Below are positions 1 to 7,690 of a DNA stretch of 64,000 nt, piece by piece (positions within the stretch are counted from its first letter, which is position 1; every line of letters starts with the position of its first letter). Source of the stretch: Bacillota bacterium (GTDB taxonomy: Bacteria > Bacillota_I > Bacilli_A > Erysipelotrichales > Erysipelotrichaceae); assembly GCA_023388995.1 (NCBI GenBank), contig JAEWFD010000002.1, forward strand, positions 1-64,000. Direction: 5' to 3'. The translations under genes and the position numbers were made by a program. A model generated the notes under the pieces. That model searched no databases. It was not told the origin of the DNA and was given only the letters and a program-made list of their open reading frames with translations.

Positions 1-2
1 TG

Positions 3-515
3 CCAGAAGCAGACGAGTGGCGTAAAGACATTTGGGCTATCATCAAGGAAAGAACTGATATTGATTTCTTGATTTTAACAAAGCGAATTGATCGTTTTCT
101 CGTATCACTTCCACCCGATTGGGGTGCAGGCTATGACAATGTGAATATTGGTTGTACTGTCGAAAATCAAGCATTAGCTGATTACAGACTGCCACTCTTT
201 TTATCTTATCCGATAAAGCGGCGGTTCATCGCTTGTGCCCCACTCTTAGAAAAGATAGATTTGACACCGTATCTTCGTGGAGTAGACCATGTAACTGTTG
301 GTGGCGAAACAGGGCGAGAATCCCGTATATGTGACTATGATTGGGTACTTAATATTCGGGAGCAATGTGTAAAAGCAGATGTAACATTTTGGCTAAAAAA
401 TACAGGTTCTCTTTTCAAACGTGATGGTGTGGTAGAAAAAATAAATCCATTTAAACAAACCAGTGTAGCCAAAGAGCTTGGCATAGATATTTTAAACGGA
501 AAAAAATTGTTTTAA
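3..515 (+). CDS. DUF5131 (phage Gp37/Gp68-like) family protein, C-terminal part
   Basis: The frame is open from the left edge, reading PEADEWRKDIWAIIKER before the first internal ATG at 69, so this is a 5'-truncated gene with 170 codons visible. Recognisable family features are FLILTKR, the NIGCTVENQ block and GGETGRESR followed by WxxxIREQC. These belong to the DUF5131 group, often called phage Gp37/Gp68, which has a radical-SAM-like look and frequently travels with three-Cys-motif partner proteins on mobile elements. The N-terminus, where a CxxxC motif would sit, is outside the window. Biochemical function is not established. Its place in the element suggests accessory cargo. Confidence 0.75.
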   Translation, partial: PEADEWRKDIWAIIKERTDIDFLILTKRIDRFLVSLPPDWGAGYDNVNIGCTVENQALADYRLPLFLSYPIKRRFIACAPLLEKIDLTPYLRGVDHVTVGGETGRESRICDYDWVLNIREQCVKADVTFWLKNTGSLFKRDGVVEKINPFKQTSVAKELGIDILNGKKLF

Positions 516-611
516 TAAAATAATACATTCAGCTTTCCATCACAACGGTAAATAAAAAAACCGTTGTTGTGGTGGCGGCATAGTTACGCCTAAAGCCAAA
601 TACAGTAAGCC

Positions 612-654
612 TAACGGCGGTTTTGAAATAACATTCAAAGCCGCCGTTTTTTTT
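612..654 (+). terminator. Rho-independent terminator after the DUF5131 gene
   Basis: The arms AACGGCGGTTTTGAA and TTCAAAGCCGCCGTT pair around a short loop and are followed by eight T residues. It ends the DUF5131 transcript about 100 bases after the stop. Confidence 0.8.
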
Positions 655-728
655 CAAAAAGTAAAACAAGGTGGGTGTATTAAAGTCACCCTTTTTAAGG
701 ATACGGCGGTATCTTAGGAGGTATAGCC

Positions 729-827
729 GTGTTTTCTTTTGCCCAATCACTCGGTAATTTATCAAAAAAAGCCACTTCATATTGTGGGGCGATTACGGGC
801 AGCGGCACGAAATTACAAACTACATAA
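729..827 (+). CDS. Candidate 32-residue peptide with GTG start
   Basis: A strong AGGAG at 716-720 sits 8 bases before a GTG at 729, opening a 32-codon frame that ends in TAA at 825-827. The product begins MFSFAQSLGNLSKKATSYCG and finishes with a Gly/Thr-rich tail, with one cysteine and no membrane segment. The stem-loop at 846-886 follows directly, so the unit has its own ribosome site and terminator. No family was recognised. It could be a leader peptide or a small protein of the element. The evidence is the RBS and layout only. Confidence 0.4.
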   Translation: MFSFAQSLGNLSKKATSYCGAITGSGTKLQTT

Positions 828-845
828 CAAGAAATAAGTACGTCT

Positions 846-886
846 ATGCCCGATTGAGATTTTATGAATTTCAATCGGGCATTTTT
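846..886 (+). terminator. Rho-independent terminator
   Basis: The arms TGCCCGATTGA and TCAATCGGGCA form an 11-bp stem with a loop of about 13 bases, followed by five T residues. It closes the short transcription unit holding the 32-codon ORF and separates it from the sigma-like gene. Confidence 0.8.
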
Positions 887-971
887 GCGTACATAAACCC
901 TCGGTGTCGTTCCCCTCCCACCATCCTTTCAAATTCAGTTTTAAACCCAAATTTGAAAGGATGGTAAGACA

Positions 972-1394
972 ATGAAAAAAATAAACCTAAAAGATTACTA
1001 TGCTCATATAAGCGTAGACATATATATCGATATTCCCGATAAAGTATTTAATATTTTTGAAGAATACCGCAAAGCAGAGCAAGCCTATCAAAGCAAAGTA
1101 TATTACCACAAGGCATACTACTCTCTTGACCGTGGTGACGGCATTGAACACAGTGCCTTGTTTGTTTCCTGCTCGCCCGATGAAATTTACGAGCGTAAGC
1201 TCACAAGGGAACAGCTTCACGCTGCAATTGCCACCTTGCCCGATAAGCAGGCAAAACGTATTTATGCTCACTACTTTTTAGGAATGAGTAAAACGGCTAT
1301 TGCTAAAGCCGAGGGAGTAAACAAAAGCCAAGTAACACGGTCAATTAACCAAGGATTATCGCATCTTGAAAAATATTTAAAAAATGTCTTGTGA
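972..1394 (+). CDS. Sigma-70 region 4-like HTH protein of an integrative element
   Basis: This is a 140-residue protein. Its C-terminal half, about residues 78-138, reads as a sigma region 4 helix-turn-helix: LPDKQAKRIYAHYFLGMSKT, then the recognition segment AEGVNKSQVTRSI and a closing helix. The N-terminal half is not recognised and lacks a clear region 2. Short sigma-like proteins of this size are standard in Tn916/Tn1549-type elements (Orf7-like), where they are thought to help switch on conjugation or excision genes. An AAAGGATGG ribosome site lies just before the ATG. It sits upstream of the recombinase, consistent with a regulatory part in the integration module. That role is inferred. 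Confidence 0.75.
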   Translation: MKKINLKDYYAHISVDIYIDIPDKVFNIFEEYRKAEQAYQSKVYYHKAYYSLDRGDGIEHSALFVSCSPDEIYERKLTREQLHAAIATLPDKQAKRIYAHYFLGMSKTAIAKAEGVNKSQVTRSINQGLSHLEKYLKNVL

Positions 1395-1395
1395 T

Positions 1396-1419
1396 AGAGC
1401 AACTAATCAGCTCTTTTTC
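1396..1419 (+). terminator. Weak terminator-like hairpin after the sigma-like gene
   Basis: AGAGC and GCTCT form a short 5-bp stem directly after the TGA, followed by TTTTTC. The stem is short, so termination may be partial. Confidence 0.45.
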
Positions 1420-1840
1420 TAAAGGTATATGAGAGGAAGTTTTCTCTCTGATATGTAGAATAACATAATTGCTCTTTGACAATTTCATATACGATATTTT
1501 GAGTACATTACTTATGTGAGCCGAAAGGCAAAGCGACTTAACAGACATCGCCATGATAACGGTATGGGGAGGTGAATTAAATACCTTTGGAGCGACAAAA
1601 TGGACTGTTAAACCGAGCTTGGCAAACTCGTCCGCAATGACCCACATAAGGGATAATGATACTTCAATACGTTTCGCCCTCGATACGATTAAAACGGAGG
1701 GAGTCCCTGCGGTATGCGTGGCTTTTGAAAGGACAAGCTACGGAACTGCGGGGCTATGATAGCTGTGCCAACAGCAACTCAAAATATCCCCGCCATTTTA
1801 ATGGCGTTTTGCCGGGGTGCGTGGCAAATACGGCAAACAG

Positions 1841-1899
1841 GTAAAACTAACCGCACCGCACTTTTGTTTTAAGCAAATTTGCGGTGTGCTTGGTTTTAC
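1841..1899. repeat. Long imperfect inverted repeat
   Basis: Two 20-base arms (1841-1860 and 1880-1899) match at 17 of 20 positions when one is inverted, with a 19-base AT-rich loop. No T-tract follows, so it is not a standard terminator. It is the strongest stem in the non-coding region and is a good candidate for a protein-bound or single-stranded DNA structure. Confidence 0.65.
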
Positions 1900-1941
1900 T
1901 ATAAATGATACAGCGACAAACTTTTCATAAATCGTCGATAC

Positions 1942-1960
1942 GCTTATACTTTATATAAGC
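1942..1960. promoter_or_regulatory. Palindrome upstream of the small ORF and recombinase
   Basis: GCTTATA and TATAAGC are perfect arms separated by 5 bases, 24 bases before the ATG of the 53-codon ORF. The AT-rich centre could double as a -10 region, so this may be an operator controlling the recombinase module. No matching repressor is visible. Confidence 0.4.
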
Positions 1961-1983
1961 AAGACACTTGGAGGTGATTGCGA

Positions 1984-2145
1984 ATGGAAAATATCAAAAA
2001 TGCACCTAATCCCACTGCTACTGCTGCTACACCACCTAATTCTTATGAGAAAACCAAAGCATATCAGGATTTTATCAATGTACTTTCGCAGATTATAGAA
2101 AAACATGGTGCAGCGGTTTTAGATGAAATCAATCGTGTTGTCTAA
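1984..2145 (+). CDS. Small hypothetical protein (53 residues) before the recombinase
   Basis: An excellent GGAGGTGAT ribosome site precedes the ATG. The product starts MENIKNAPNPTATAATPPNS, a low-complexity Thr/Pro/Ala segment. An amphipathic helical half follows: YEKTKAYQDFINVLSQIIEK, then a short acidic tail. It ends 55 bases before the recombinase start and is probably cotranscribed with it. Small basic or helical proteins in this position can be excision factors, but this one is not basic and no family was recognised. A role in recombination directionality is only a positional guess. Confidence 0.65.
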   Translation: MENIKNAPNPTATAATPPNSYEKTKAYQDFINVLSQIIEKHGAAVLDEINRVV

Positions 2146-2200
2146 ACGAGCAGTGCTTATGGATTGATGTTTTCCAATCATTGATTGGAGGTCAACTACT

Positions 2201-3850
2201 ATGAATCGGAGTGGGAAAAAATGTGTACTTTACCCTCGTGTAAGTACCGAAATGCAGGTTGATGGGTTCAGCTTAGACGGGCAGAAAAACAGCTTAAAGC
2301 GTTTTGCAGACAGAGAAGAAATGGAGATTATAGATATTTACGAAGATGCTGGTAAATCCGGCAAATCCATAGAAGGCAGACCCGCTTTTAAACAAATGCT
2401 GTATGATATTGAAAATGGCTTGGAAATTGAATATATCTTAGTCTATAAGCTCTCTCGCTTTGGCAGAAATGCAGCCGATATTTTAAATTCTTTGGAACAT
2501 GTTCAATCCTTTGGTGTAAATTTAATTTGCATTGAGGAAGGAATTGATTCTTCGCAAACAAGCGGGAAACTTTTAATTTCAGTATTGTCTGCTGTTGCAG
2601 AAATAGAGCGTGAAAATATCATAGAACAGACAATGAACGGACGAAAAGAAAAAGCCCGTCAAGGTGGATGGAACGGTGGATTTGCTCCTTATGGCTACTA
2701 CCTTAAAGATAAGCAGCTCTATATCCAAGAAAATGAAGCCGAAGCGATACGAATTATCTTTGATAAATATGTAAATGGCAATATGGGATTTTATAAAATT
2801 GCAAACTATCTAAATTTGCAGGGTATCCCCAAAATCAAACGTGCCAACGGTACTCTTTCACAATGGAGTACGCATTTTGTCAGAATGATAATCGACAATC
2901 CTGTGTACACTGGAAAAATTGCTTTTGGCAGACGAACAAGAGAAAAGGTCAAGGGCACTAAAAATGAATACCGCCAAGTACACCAAGATGAATACATTAT
3001 TGCAGACGGTCAGCACGAGGCTGTTATAGATGAGGAACTATGGAATGAAGCACATGAAAAACGAGAATTAACAGGCATTAAATCCCCGTCCAAAATTGGT
3101 CGGGACAGGGCACACTTATTAAGTGGCATCTTAAAATGCCCGAAATGCGGTGGCCCGATGTACACCAACAAACACGCTTGGACAAACAAAGACGGTACAT
3201 ATAAAGAAATCTACTATTATGTATGCAGCAAGGCTCGCACCGCCAGAGGAAAAAGCTGTGATTATAAAGCCATGCTCAAAAAAACTGATATTGAACCGCT
3301 TGTCATTGAGGCTATCAGAGAATTAATTAAAAATCAGGATTTTGCGGCAGAAATCAAATCAAGAATAGGCAAGGAAATTGATACTTCCACTTTAAATAGA
3401 GAACTCAAAAACTATGAAAATAAGCTTAGAGAAGTGGAACTCAATAAAACTCGTCTTGAAAATGAAATTGACTGCCTGCCAGAAGATACCCGTTTTAGAG
3501 AACGCAAGCTCCACGATATGACCCTCCGTCTGGATGGGCTGTATGACACCATTGTTGAGCTGGAAGAAAAGATTGAAGATGTAAAGCTACGCCGCAAAGT
3601 CGTGGAGCAAGATGCTATCACACTGGAAAATATCTACACCCTACTGGAAAACTTTGATAAGGTATATGATAAAATCAGCGAAGAAGAGAAAAAATCTCTA
3701 ATTTCTTCGTTAATCAAAGAAATAGAGATTTTTCCATGTGACGAGGCTGAATTGCCTTTGAAGTCTATTTTATTCAATTTTCCTGTTTATAAGGATGGTG
3801 GAGATGTTTGTGGGTTTTTGTGGGACAAAAGTACGCACGTCTCAACATGA
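2201..3850 (+). CDS. Large serine recombinase (site-specific integrase)
   Basis: This 549-residue protein catalyses integration and excision of the element through a covalent serine-DNA intermediate. The resolvase catalytic domain covers about residues 7-155, with nucleophile Ser15 in YPRVST and arginines 86 and 89 in LSRFGRN. A recombinase domain (about 160-300) carries GFAPYGY and the NPVYTGK block. A zinc ribbon uses Cys313, 316, 342 and 353, and a coiled coil of about 385-480 follows, as in TnpX/phiC31-type enzymes. The ATG has a GGAGG site 7 bases upstream. The last ten or so codons overlap the end of rlmD on the other strand, so the C-terminus is written in the attachment region and would change on excision. 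Confidence 0.95.
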   Translation: MNRSGKKCVLYPRVSTEMQVDGFSLDGQKNSLKRFADREEMEIIDIYEDAGKSGKSIEGRPAFKQMLYDIENGLEIEYILVYKLSRFGRNAADILNSLEHVQSFGVNLICIEEGIDSSQTSGKLLISVLSAVAEIERENIIEQTMNGRKEKARQGGWNGGFAPYGYYLKDKQLYIQENEAEAIRIIFDKYVNGNMGFYKIANYLNLQGIPKIKRANGTLSQWSTHFVRMIIDNPVYTGKIAFGRRTREKVKGTKNEYRQVHQDEYIIADGQHEAVIDEELWNEAHEKRELTGIKSPSKIGRDRAHLLSGILKCPKCGGPMYTNKHAWTNKDGTYKEIYYYVCSKARTARGKSCDYKAMLKKTDIEPLVIEAIRELIKNQDFAAEIKSRIGKEIDTSTLNRELKNYENKLREVELNKTRLENEIDCLPEDTRFRERKLHDMTLRLDGLYDTIVELEEKIEDVKLRRKVVEQDAITLENIYTLLENFDKVYDKISEEEKKSLISSLIKEIEIFPCDEAELPLKSILFNFPVYKDGGDVCGFLWDKSTHVST

Positions 3851-5187
3851 TTCGTCCTTGGAAACATATCCATCGGCTGAACTTTTTGCAAGTGATAACC
3901 TAACGTTTCAAATAGTTTCAGATCTCTCGCTAAAGTCACTACATTACACGACACGATCACAACTCTCTCAGGATTCATATCATGAACACATTGAATCACT
4001 TCTTCTGTTAGTCCTTTGCGCGGCGGGTCAAGTACAATCACATTGGGTTGAACTCCATCTTGTACAAATCGTTGTGCCGCTCCACTGGCATCAGCACATA
4101 TAAACTGCGCATTGGTGATATGATTTCGCTTGGCATTCTCCGTAGCATTATTCACTGCATCCTCAATGATCTCAACACCAATGAGCTCTTTCACATCATT
4201 CGCCATACTCAAACCAATGGTACCAGCTCCACAATACAAATCCAGCAATACATCCTCTTTCTTCAGTTGCGCAAATTCTTTTGCAATGCCGTATAACTGT
4301 TCAGCACCGGCACGATTTACTTGATAGAATGATAACGGCGACAATTGAAATTTTAAGCCACACAACTCATCTTCAATCATGTCACTGCCGTAAACAGTAA
4401 TACATTTATTGCCTAAAATCACATTTGTTTTCTCTTTATTGATATTAAGCACAACGCTAGCGAGTGATGGAACACCTGCTTGCAGGCGATTTGCATATTC
4501 TTCCGCTTCAGGCAACATTTTTCCGTTAATCACCAAACAAACCATTGTTTGATTGGTCTTCTCTCCATGACGAACATATAAGTGGCGTACCAATCCTTTA
4601 TGTGTCTCTTCATTATAAATTGAGATATCAAATTCTTCCAAAAAAGATCTCGTGATGGATACAATGTCAGAGAAAAATGCTGGCTGCAAGCGACATTCAC
4701 TGCTATCCACAACATCATGGCTGCGTTTTGCATAAAACCCAATCAGTATCTTGCCATTCTCATTCTTGCGAATTGGGTATTGCGCTTTATTGCGGTAGCC
4801 ATAATCAGCATCAGAAGGTACAATCGACCGTTTCTCCACATCACTTAAATCTAAATTCCCGACTCTGGACAAAGTATCATATACATAATTTTCTTTGATC
4901 CTGCATTCTTCTTCGTAACTCATATGACGCAAAGAGCATCCCCCGCATCGATCATAGACCTTGCAATCTGGATCAATTCTTTGTGCCGATGGTTCGATAA
5001 TCGACATTACCTTCCCAAAGCCATATTTTGGTAATACCTTCAACACCTTTATCTCCACAACTTCTCCAATACACACAAATGGAACAAAGATGGCAAACTC
5101 CTCAACCTTTGCTACTCCAAACCCTTCATTTGTAATATCAACAATCTTTCCAACCACTACATCATTTTTCTTCACAACAGTGTTCAT
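3787..5187 (-). CDS. rlmD: 23S rRNA (uracil-5-)-methyltransferase, RlmD/RumA family
   Basis: This enzyme transfers a methyl group from SAM to C5 of a 23S rRNA uridine. A TRAM domain (about residues 1-60) is followed by an iron-sulfur cluster motif with cysteines 75, 81, 84 and 95 (CKVYDRCGGC). The Rossmann methyltransferase core has DLYCGAGTIGL for SAM and DPPRKGL. The nucleophile is Cys414 in VSCNVVTLARD, near the C-terminus. MNTVVKK at 5187 is preferred over a longer frame from 5211, because it sits closer to the TRAM start and still follows the promoter. The native C-terminus after HVETCVLLSHK is replaced by nine residues through insertion of the mobile element; the catalytic core is intact. 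Whether it acts at U1939 or also U747 is not decidable. Confidence 0.92.
   Translation of the reverse strand: MNTVVKKNDVVVGKIVDITNEGFGVAKVEEFAIFVPFVCIGEVVEIKVLKVLPKYGFGKVMSIIEPSAQRIDPDCKVYDRCGGCSLRHMSYEEECRIKENYVYDTLSRVGNLDLSDVEKRSIVPSDADYGYRNKAQYPIRKNENGKILIGFYAKRSHDVVDSSECRLQPAFFSDIVSITRSFLEEFDISIYNEETHKGLVRHLYVRHGEKTNQTMVCLVINGKMLPEAEEYANRLQAGVPSLASVVLNINKEKTNVILGNKCITVYGSDMIEDELCGLKFQLSPLSFYQVNRAGAEQLYGIAKEFAQLKKEDVLLDLYCGAGTIGLSMANDVKELIGVEIIEDAVNNATENAKRNHITNAQFICADASGAAQRFVQDGVQPNVIVLDPPRKGLTEEVIQCVHDMNPERVVIVSCNVVTLARDLKLFETLGYHLQKVQPMDMFPRTNHVETCVLLSHKNPQTSPPSL
3817..3850. other. Probable element-chromosome attachment site (att)
   Basis: On the minus strand these bases encode the conserved HVETCVLLSHK end of the uracil methyltransferase. 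On the plus strand they encode the last residues of the recombinase (WDKSTHVST). The methyltransferase is family-like up to this point and then gains a short unrelated tail, NPQTSPPSL, before a stop at 3787. The crossover must lie in or next to this interval. The exact core dinucleotide needs the other element end. Confidence 0.6.
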
Positions 5188-5222
5188 ATGTATTTCCCTA
5201 TCTGCTCTCACGCTTCTTGTCT

Positions 5223-5251
5223 ATTATACCTTGAATAAAACTTAAAACCAA
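5223..5251 (-). promoter_or_regulatory. SigA-type promoter of rlmD
   Basis: On the minus strand TTGGTT (5246-5251) and a perfect TATAAT (5223-5228) are separated by 17 bases. The -10 box lies about 35 bases before the rlmD start. Confidence 0.7.
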
Positions 5252-5456
5252 TTATTTCCCGAGAAATAGTAAAGTTGCTTTACTTCTTGTCGGTTATAAC
5301 TATCTATTGAGCAGCAGACAAATATCTGCGATATTCAAGTAATTTACGTTGCCTGAAAAATAATACAGCAATAATGACTCCCTATTTGTCAATTGTATCT
5401 TATGTTGCTCAACTCATCTTAAGATCAGACTTTAGATTGCACCATAAGCTTTCTTC

Positions 5457-6641
5457 TCACAAAATAAATCCTGCCACCAACGCAGCAAATACAATCAATG
5501 GTGCGGGAACTTTCTTGGTTAGCAGCAATCCCACCGTAACCACGACAACAACAATATTATCAACGTTAAATCCGCTCTTTTGCATTAAGATGATCGCAGC
5601 AATGGAAATAAGCCCGCCTGCAACAGCAGTAATGCCCTTCAAGGATATTTTAATCCCTCTGATCTTCTTCAAATCATCCCAGATCGGATAGATGAAGAAA
5701 ATTAAAAGAGTTCCCGGCAAGAAGATACCGATTCCTCCCGCCATCGCTCCCACTATTTGAATAAAGGCACTCCCGCCGCGCGCCGCCATTCCTCCTGCAT
5801 ATGCGCTAAAACTGAACATTGGTCCTGGCAGTCCCTGCACCAATCCAAACCCGGTCAAAAATTCTTGACTTGTCATATATTGCCCTGTTTCTACCAGTTC
5901 ACTGTACATCAAGGGAACAACCACCTGCCCGCCGCCAATTACCAAATAGCCATAGCGGTAGAAACTTTCAAACAAGCGAATAATGATATGATCCAGTACA
6001 AGATTCATAGAAATGCTGGAAATAGCAAGTACCGCAAAAGCAATCAGGTACCACCACGGCGGATTTAAAGTTACCCGATTCCAGAGTTTTTTCTCTCGTG
6101 AAGTAACAATACTCACAATACCACCCGCTACTAAGACCAATGGATAAATCCAAGGCTCTCTAATCAGATAAGTCATGACAGCACCAAACAGCAATAAAAA
6201 GAAAGTAATCCAATCGGTAACTACTTTCCTGCTGATATGATAGGCTGCCACAATAATAAAGCCGACAGCCATCGGACCGATGTAACGAAGCCCATCCAGT
6301 GAAATCTGTGCATTCATGAAAAAGGCACTTAAAAAAGAAAGCAATGTCATCACAATCAGTGGTGGCAATGCCCATACCAACATTGTGGCAAGCGCCAGCA
6401 AAGGCCCGCCCATCTTATATCCAATCGCAACAATTGTTTGGGTGCTGCTTGGTCCTGGAAGAATTCCTGTCAAAGCAATCAGCTCAACCAGTTCCTCTTC
6501 ACTTAAGTAACGCTTTTTAACCACCATCTGGTCAGTAAAAACACCGAAATGCGCTTCAGGCCCACCATAGGAACCCAAAGAGCAAATTATGACATCTTTC
6601 AAAAAGGTACTCCATCGTATTTTAGAATACTTTGCTATCAT
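5457..6641 (-). CDS. chrA: Chromate transporter family protein, two fused ChrA domains
   Basis: This membrane protein has 394 residues, the size of long-chain ChrA proteins with two homologous halves. The first half carries SYGGPEAHFGVFTDQ and GILPGPSSTQ. The second repeats the pattern with GGGQVVVPLMYSELV and GLVQGLPGPMFS. These are the family's Gly/Pro signatures, and about ten hydrophobic segments can be seen. Family members expel chromate by proton exchange, though many in anaerobes have an unknown physiological anion. The ATG at 6641 has GGAG 8 bases upstream and is preferred to an upstream TTG. It stands alone between rlmD and DUF4256, with no nearby chromate regulator. Confidence 0.9.
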   Translation of the reverse strand: MIAKYSKIRWSTFLKDVIICSLGSYGGPEAHFGVFTDQMVVKKRYLSEEELVELIALTGILPGPSSTQTIVAIGYKMGGPLLALATMLVWALPPLIVMTLLSFLSAFFMNAQISLDGLRYIGPMAVGFIIVAAYHISRKVVTDWITFFLLLFGAVMTYLIREPWIYPLVLVAGGIVSIVTSREKKLWNRVTLNPPWWYLIAFAVLAISSISMNLVLDHIIIRLFESFYRYGYLVIGGGQVVVPLMYSELVETGQYMTSQEFLTGFGLVQGLPGPMFSFSAYAGGMAARGGSAFIQIVGAMAGGIGIFLPGTLLIFFIYPIWDDLKKIRGIKISLKGITAVAGGLISIAAIILMQKSGFNVDNIVVVVVTVGLLLTKKVPAPLIVFAALVAGFIL

Positions 6642-6723
6642 TTTATTCTCCAAATAATGACCCCCTTCTTCAACAATTCAACTTTATGGTCAAATGTTCC
6701 AATGATTGCTTATTGATGCATTT

Positions 6724-7269
6724 TTATAGCTTTAAAATGCCTCTGAATGCGCGTGCACTGTAAAATGAATTCGCTCCATTGTGATAAACGAACACATGTC
6801 CATAGCGACGATCACCAAAAATCGCTCCCTCTTTGGCACGGATATCCCGCGGAGTTTTCAACCAGCTCGATGTTTTCAAGTCAAACTCTCCTAAGGTCTG
6901 CAAATATTTGTATTCCTGTTCATCCATAACCTCAATTCCCATCTCTGCAGCTTTTCCAATGGCACTGCCACCTTCGGGAAATAATCCTTTCTTTTCGCGC
7001 TGCTTTTGTCCTTCTACATCATAACAGCAGTTGCGGCGACCTGCTGGGGTTTCTGCCGAGCAATCCGCAAACATAATCTCACCTGTTTCTTTCACAATAC
7101 CAATGACATCAGGCTCTCCGCCTGTCTCTTCCATCTCCATCAGTGACCACAACTTCTTTTCCTGCTGGTTTAAGCGCTCTTCCACTTGGCTCCACGCAAT
7201 GCCTTCATGACGGCTTGCATATTCTTCAAACCGTTGTTTCAATGTTGTTAGCAGTTCATCTTTAGTCAT
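6724..7269 (-). CDS. DUF4256 domain-containing protein
   Basis: This is a soluble protein of 181 residues. It carries the conserved blocks of the DUF4256 family: WSQVEERL, MEETGGEPDVIG, AETPAGRRNCCYD and a C-terminal DRRYGHVFVYHNGANSFY. No signal peptide or membrane segment is present. The function of the family is unknown. The start MTKDELLTTL at 7269 has a GAGGATAA ribosome site and overlaps the stop of the preceding gene by 8 bases, so the two are translationally coupled. A longer frame from 7308 would begin inside that gene with a Lys/Arg-rich stretch and is not preferred. Confidence 0.85.
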   Translation of the reverse strand: MTKDELLTTLKQRFEEYASRHEGIAWSQVEERLNQQEKKLWSLMEMEETGGEPDVIGIVKETGEIMFADCSAETPAGRRNCCYDVEGQKQREKKGLFPEGGSAIGKAAEMGIEVMDEQEYKYLQTLGEFDLKTSSWLKTPRDIRAKEGAIFGDRRYGHVFVYHNGANSFYSARAFRGILKL

Positions 7270-7588
7270 TTTTATTATCCTCTTTCGTTTGTTCCTTTTT
7301 CTGCGCAAATGTCAGTCCTGCTTCCTGCAGTGCTGCTCTTAGTTTAGGCATGGAAGCTGGCCCCATGCCATGCAATGCTAATATCTCTTTCTCCGTATGC
7401 TGCGCCAGCAATGTCAGGGTTGTGATACCAGCATGCTCCAGCGCTCTGCGGGCCGGATTAGAAAGACTAGCCAGAAACCCGCTCTCCGGTTTGCTTTGGG
7501 CATCGCATTGCGGACAACTCTCACAATCACTGCTCTTATAAAATTGATGTCCATTCGCACATGTTTTTAATTTCTTGTCATTTGCCAT
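7262..7588 (-). CDS. Small zinc-ribbon plus helix-hairpin-helix (RNAP alpha CTD-like) protein
   Basis: The 108-residue product has two parts. Residues 1-30 form a possible zinc ribbon, CANGHQFYKSSDCESCPQC. Residues 42-95 resemble the RNA polymerase alpha C-terminal domain, with SNPARRALEHAGITTLTLLA, a middle helix, and GMGPASMPKLRAALQEAGL. In alpha this fold binds UP-element DNA and activators. Here it is a free small protein of unknown role. The lysine/glutamate-rich tail overlaps the DUF4256 start. A nucleic-acid-related function is inferred from the fold only. Confidence 0.75.
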   Translation of the reverse strand: MANDKKLKTCANGHQFYKSSDCESCPQCDAQSKPESGFLASLSNPARRALEHAGITTLTLLAQHTEKEILALHGMGPASMPKLRAALQEAGLTFAQKKEQTKEDNKND

Positions 7589-7659
7589 CCTTCTATCCTC
7601 TCATTCCTAGTATTTTCTTAATCATACAAGACGAACCGTCTCTTGTCACTTTCTGTGCA

Positions 7660-7690
7660 TAAAAAAGGATTTCCGTCTGAGCAGAAACCC
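7660..7690 (-). terminator. Terminator of the feoAB operon
   Basis: Reading the minus strand, TTTCTG and CGGAAA pair, extended by GG/CC across a one-base bulge, followed by six T residues. It begins directly at the feoB stop. Confidence 0.75.

Larger units (their letters stand above)
1420..1983. other. Structured non-coding region between sigma-like gene and recombinase module
   Basis: No frame here has both a credible ribosome site and a protein-like composition. The stretch is rich in nested inverted repeats. CCCTGC (1705-1710) pairs with GCGGGG (1748-1753), enclosing GTGGCTT/AAGCTAC. GCCATT/AATGGC (1792-1805) lies inside CCCCG/CGGGG (1788-1817). A 20-base arm at 1841-1860 pairs, with 17 matches, with 1880-1899. 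Such density suggests a structured RNA or a DNA-processing site such as an origin of transfer, an accessory recombination site or a single-strand origin. The sequence alone cannot choose among these. Confidence 0.5.
1..3850 (+). mobile_element. One end of an integrative element inserted at the 3' end of rlmD
   Basis: This segment holds a DUF5131 gene, a short sigma-like HTH gene, a tiny conserved-looking ORF and a large serine recombinase, all on the plus strand. They abut the 3' end of an RNA uracil methyltransferase gene on the minus strand. The recombinase being the last gene and reading out into the target is typical of ICEs and related transposons that use a large serine integrase. Insertion at the 3' end of rum-type methyltransferase genes is known for streptococcal ICEs. 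Only this end is in the window, so transfer, relaxase and cargo modules cannot be judged. The outer boundary is placed within 3817-3850. Confidence 0.75.

Noticed and set aside
782..967. 61-codon frame covering a terminator
   Set aside because: It runs through the hairpin at 846-886 and lacks a ribosome site. The 32-codon frame at 729 has better support.
1553..1759. 68-codon frame in the non-coding part of the element
   Set aside because: No ribosome site precedes the ATG and it lies across several strong stems. The region is better explained as structured DNA or RNA.
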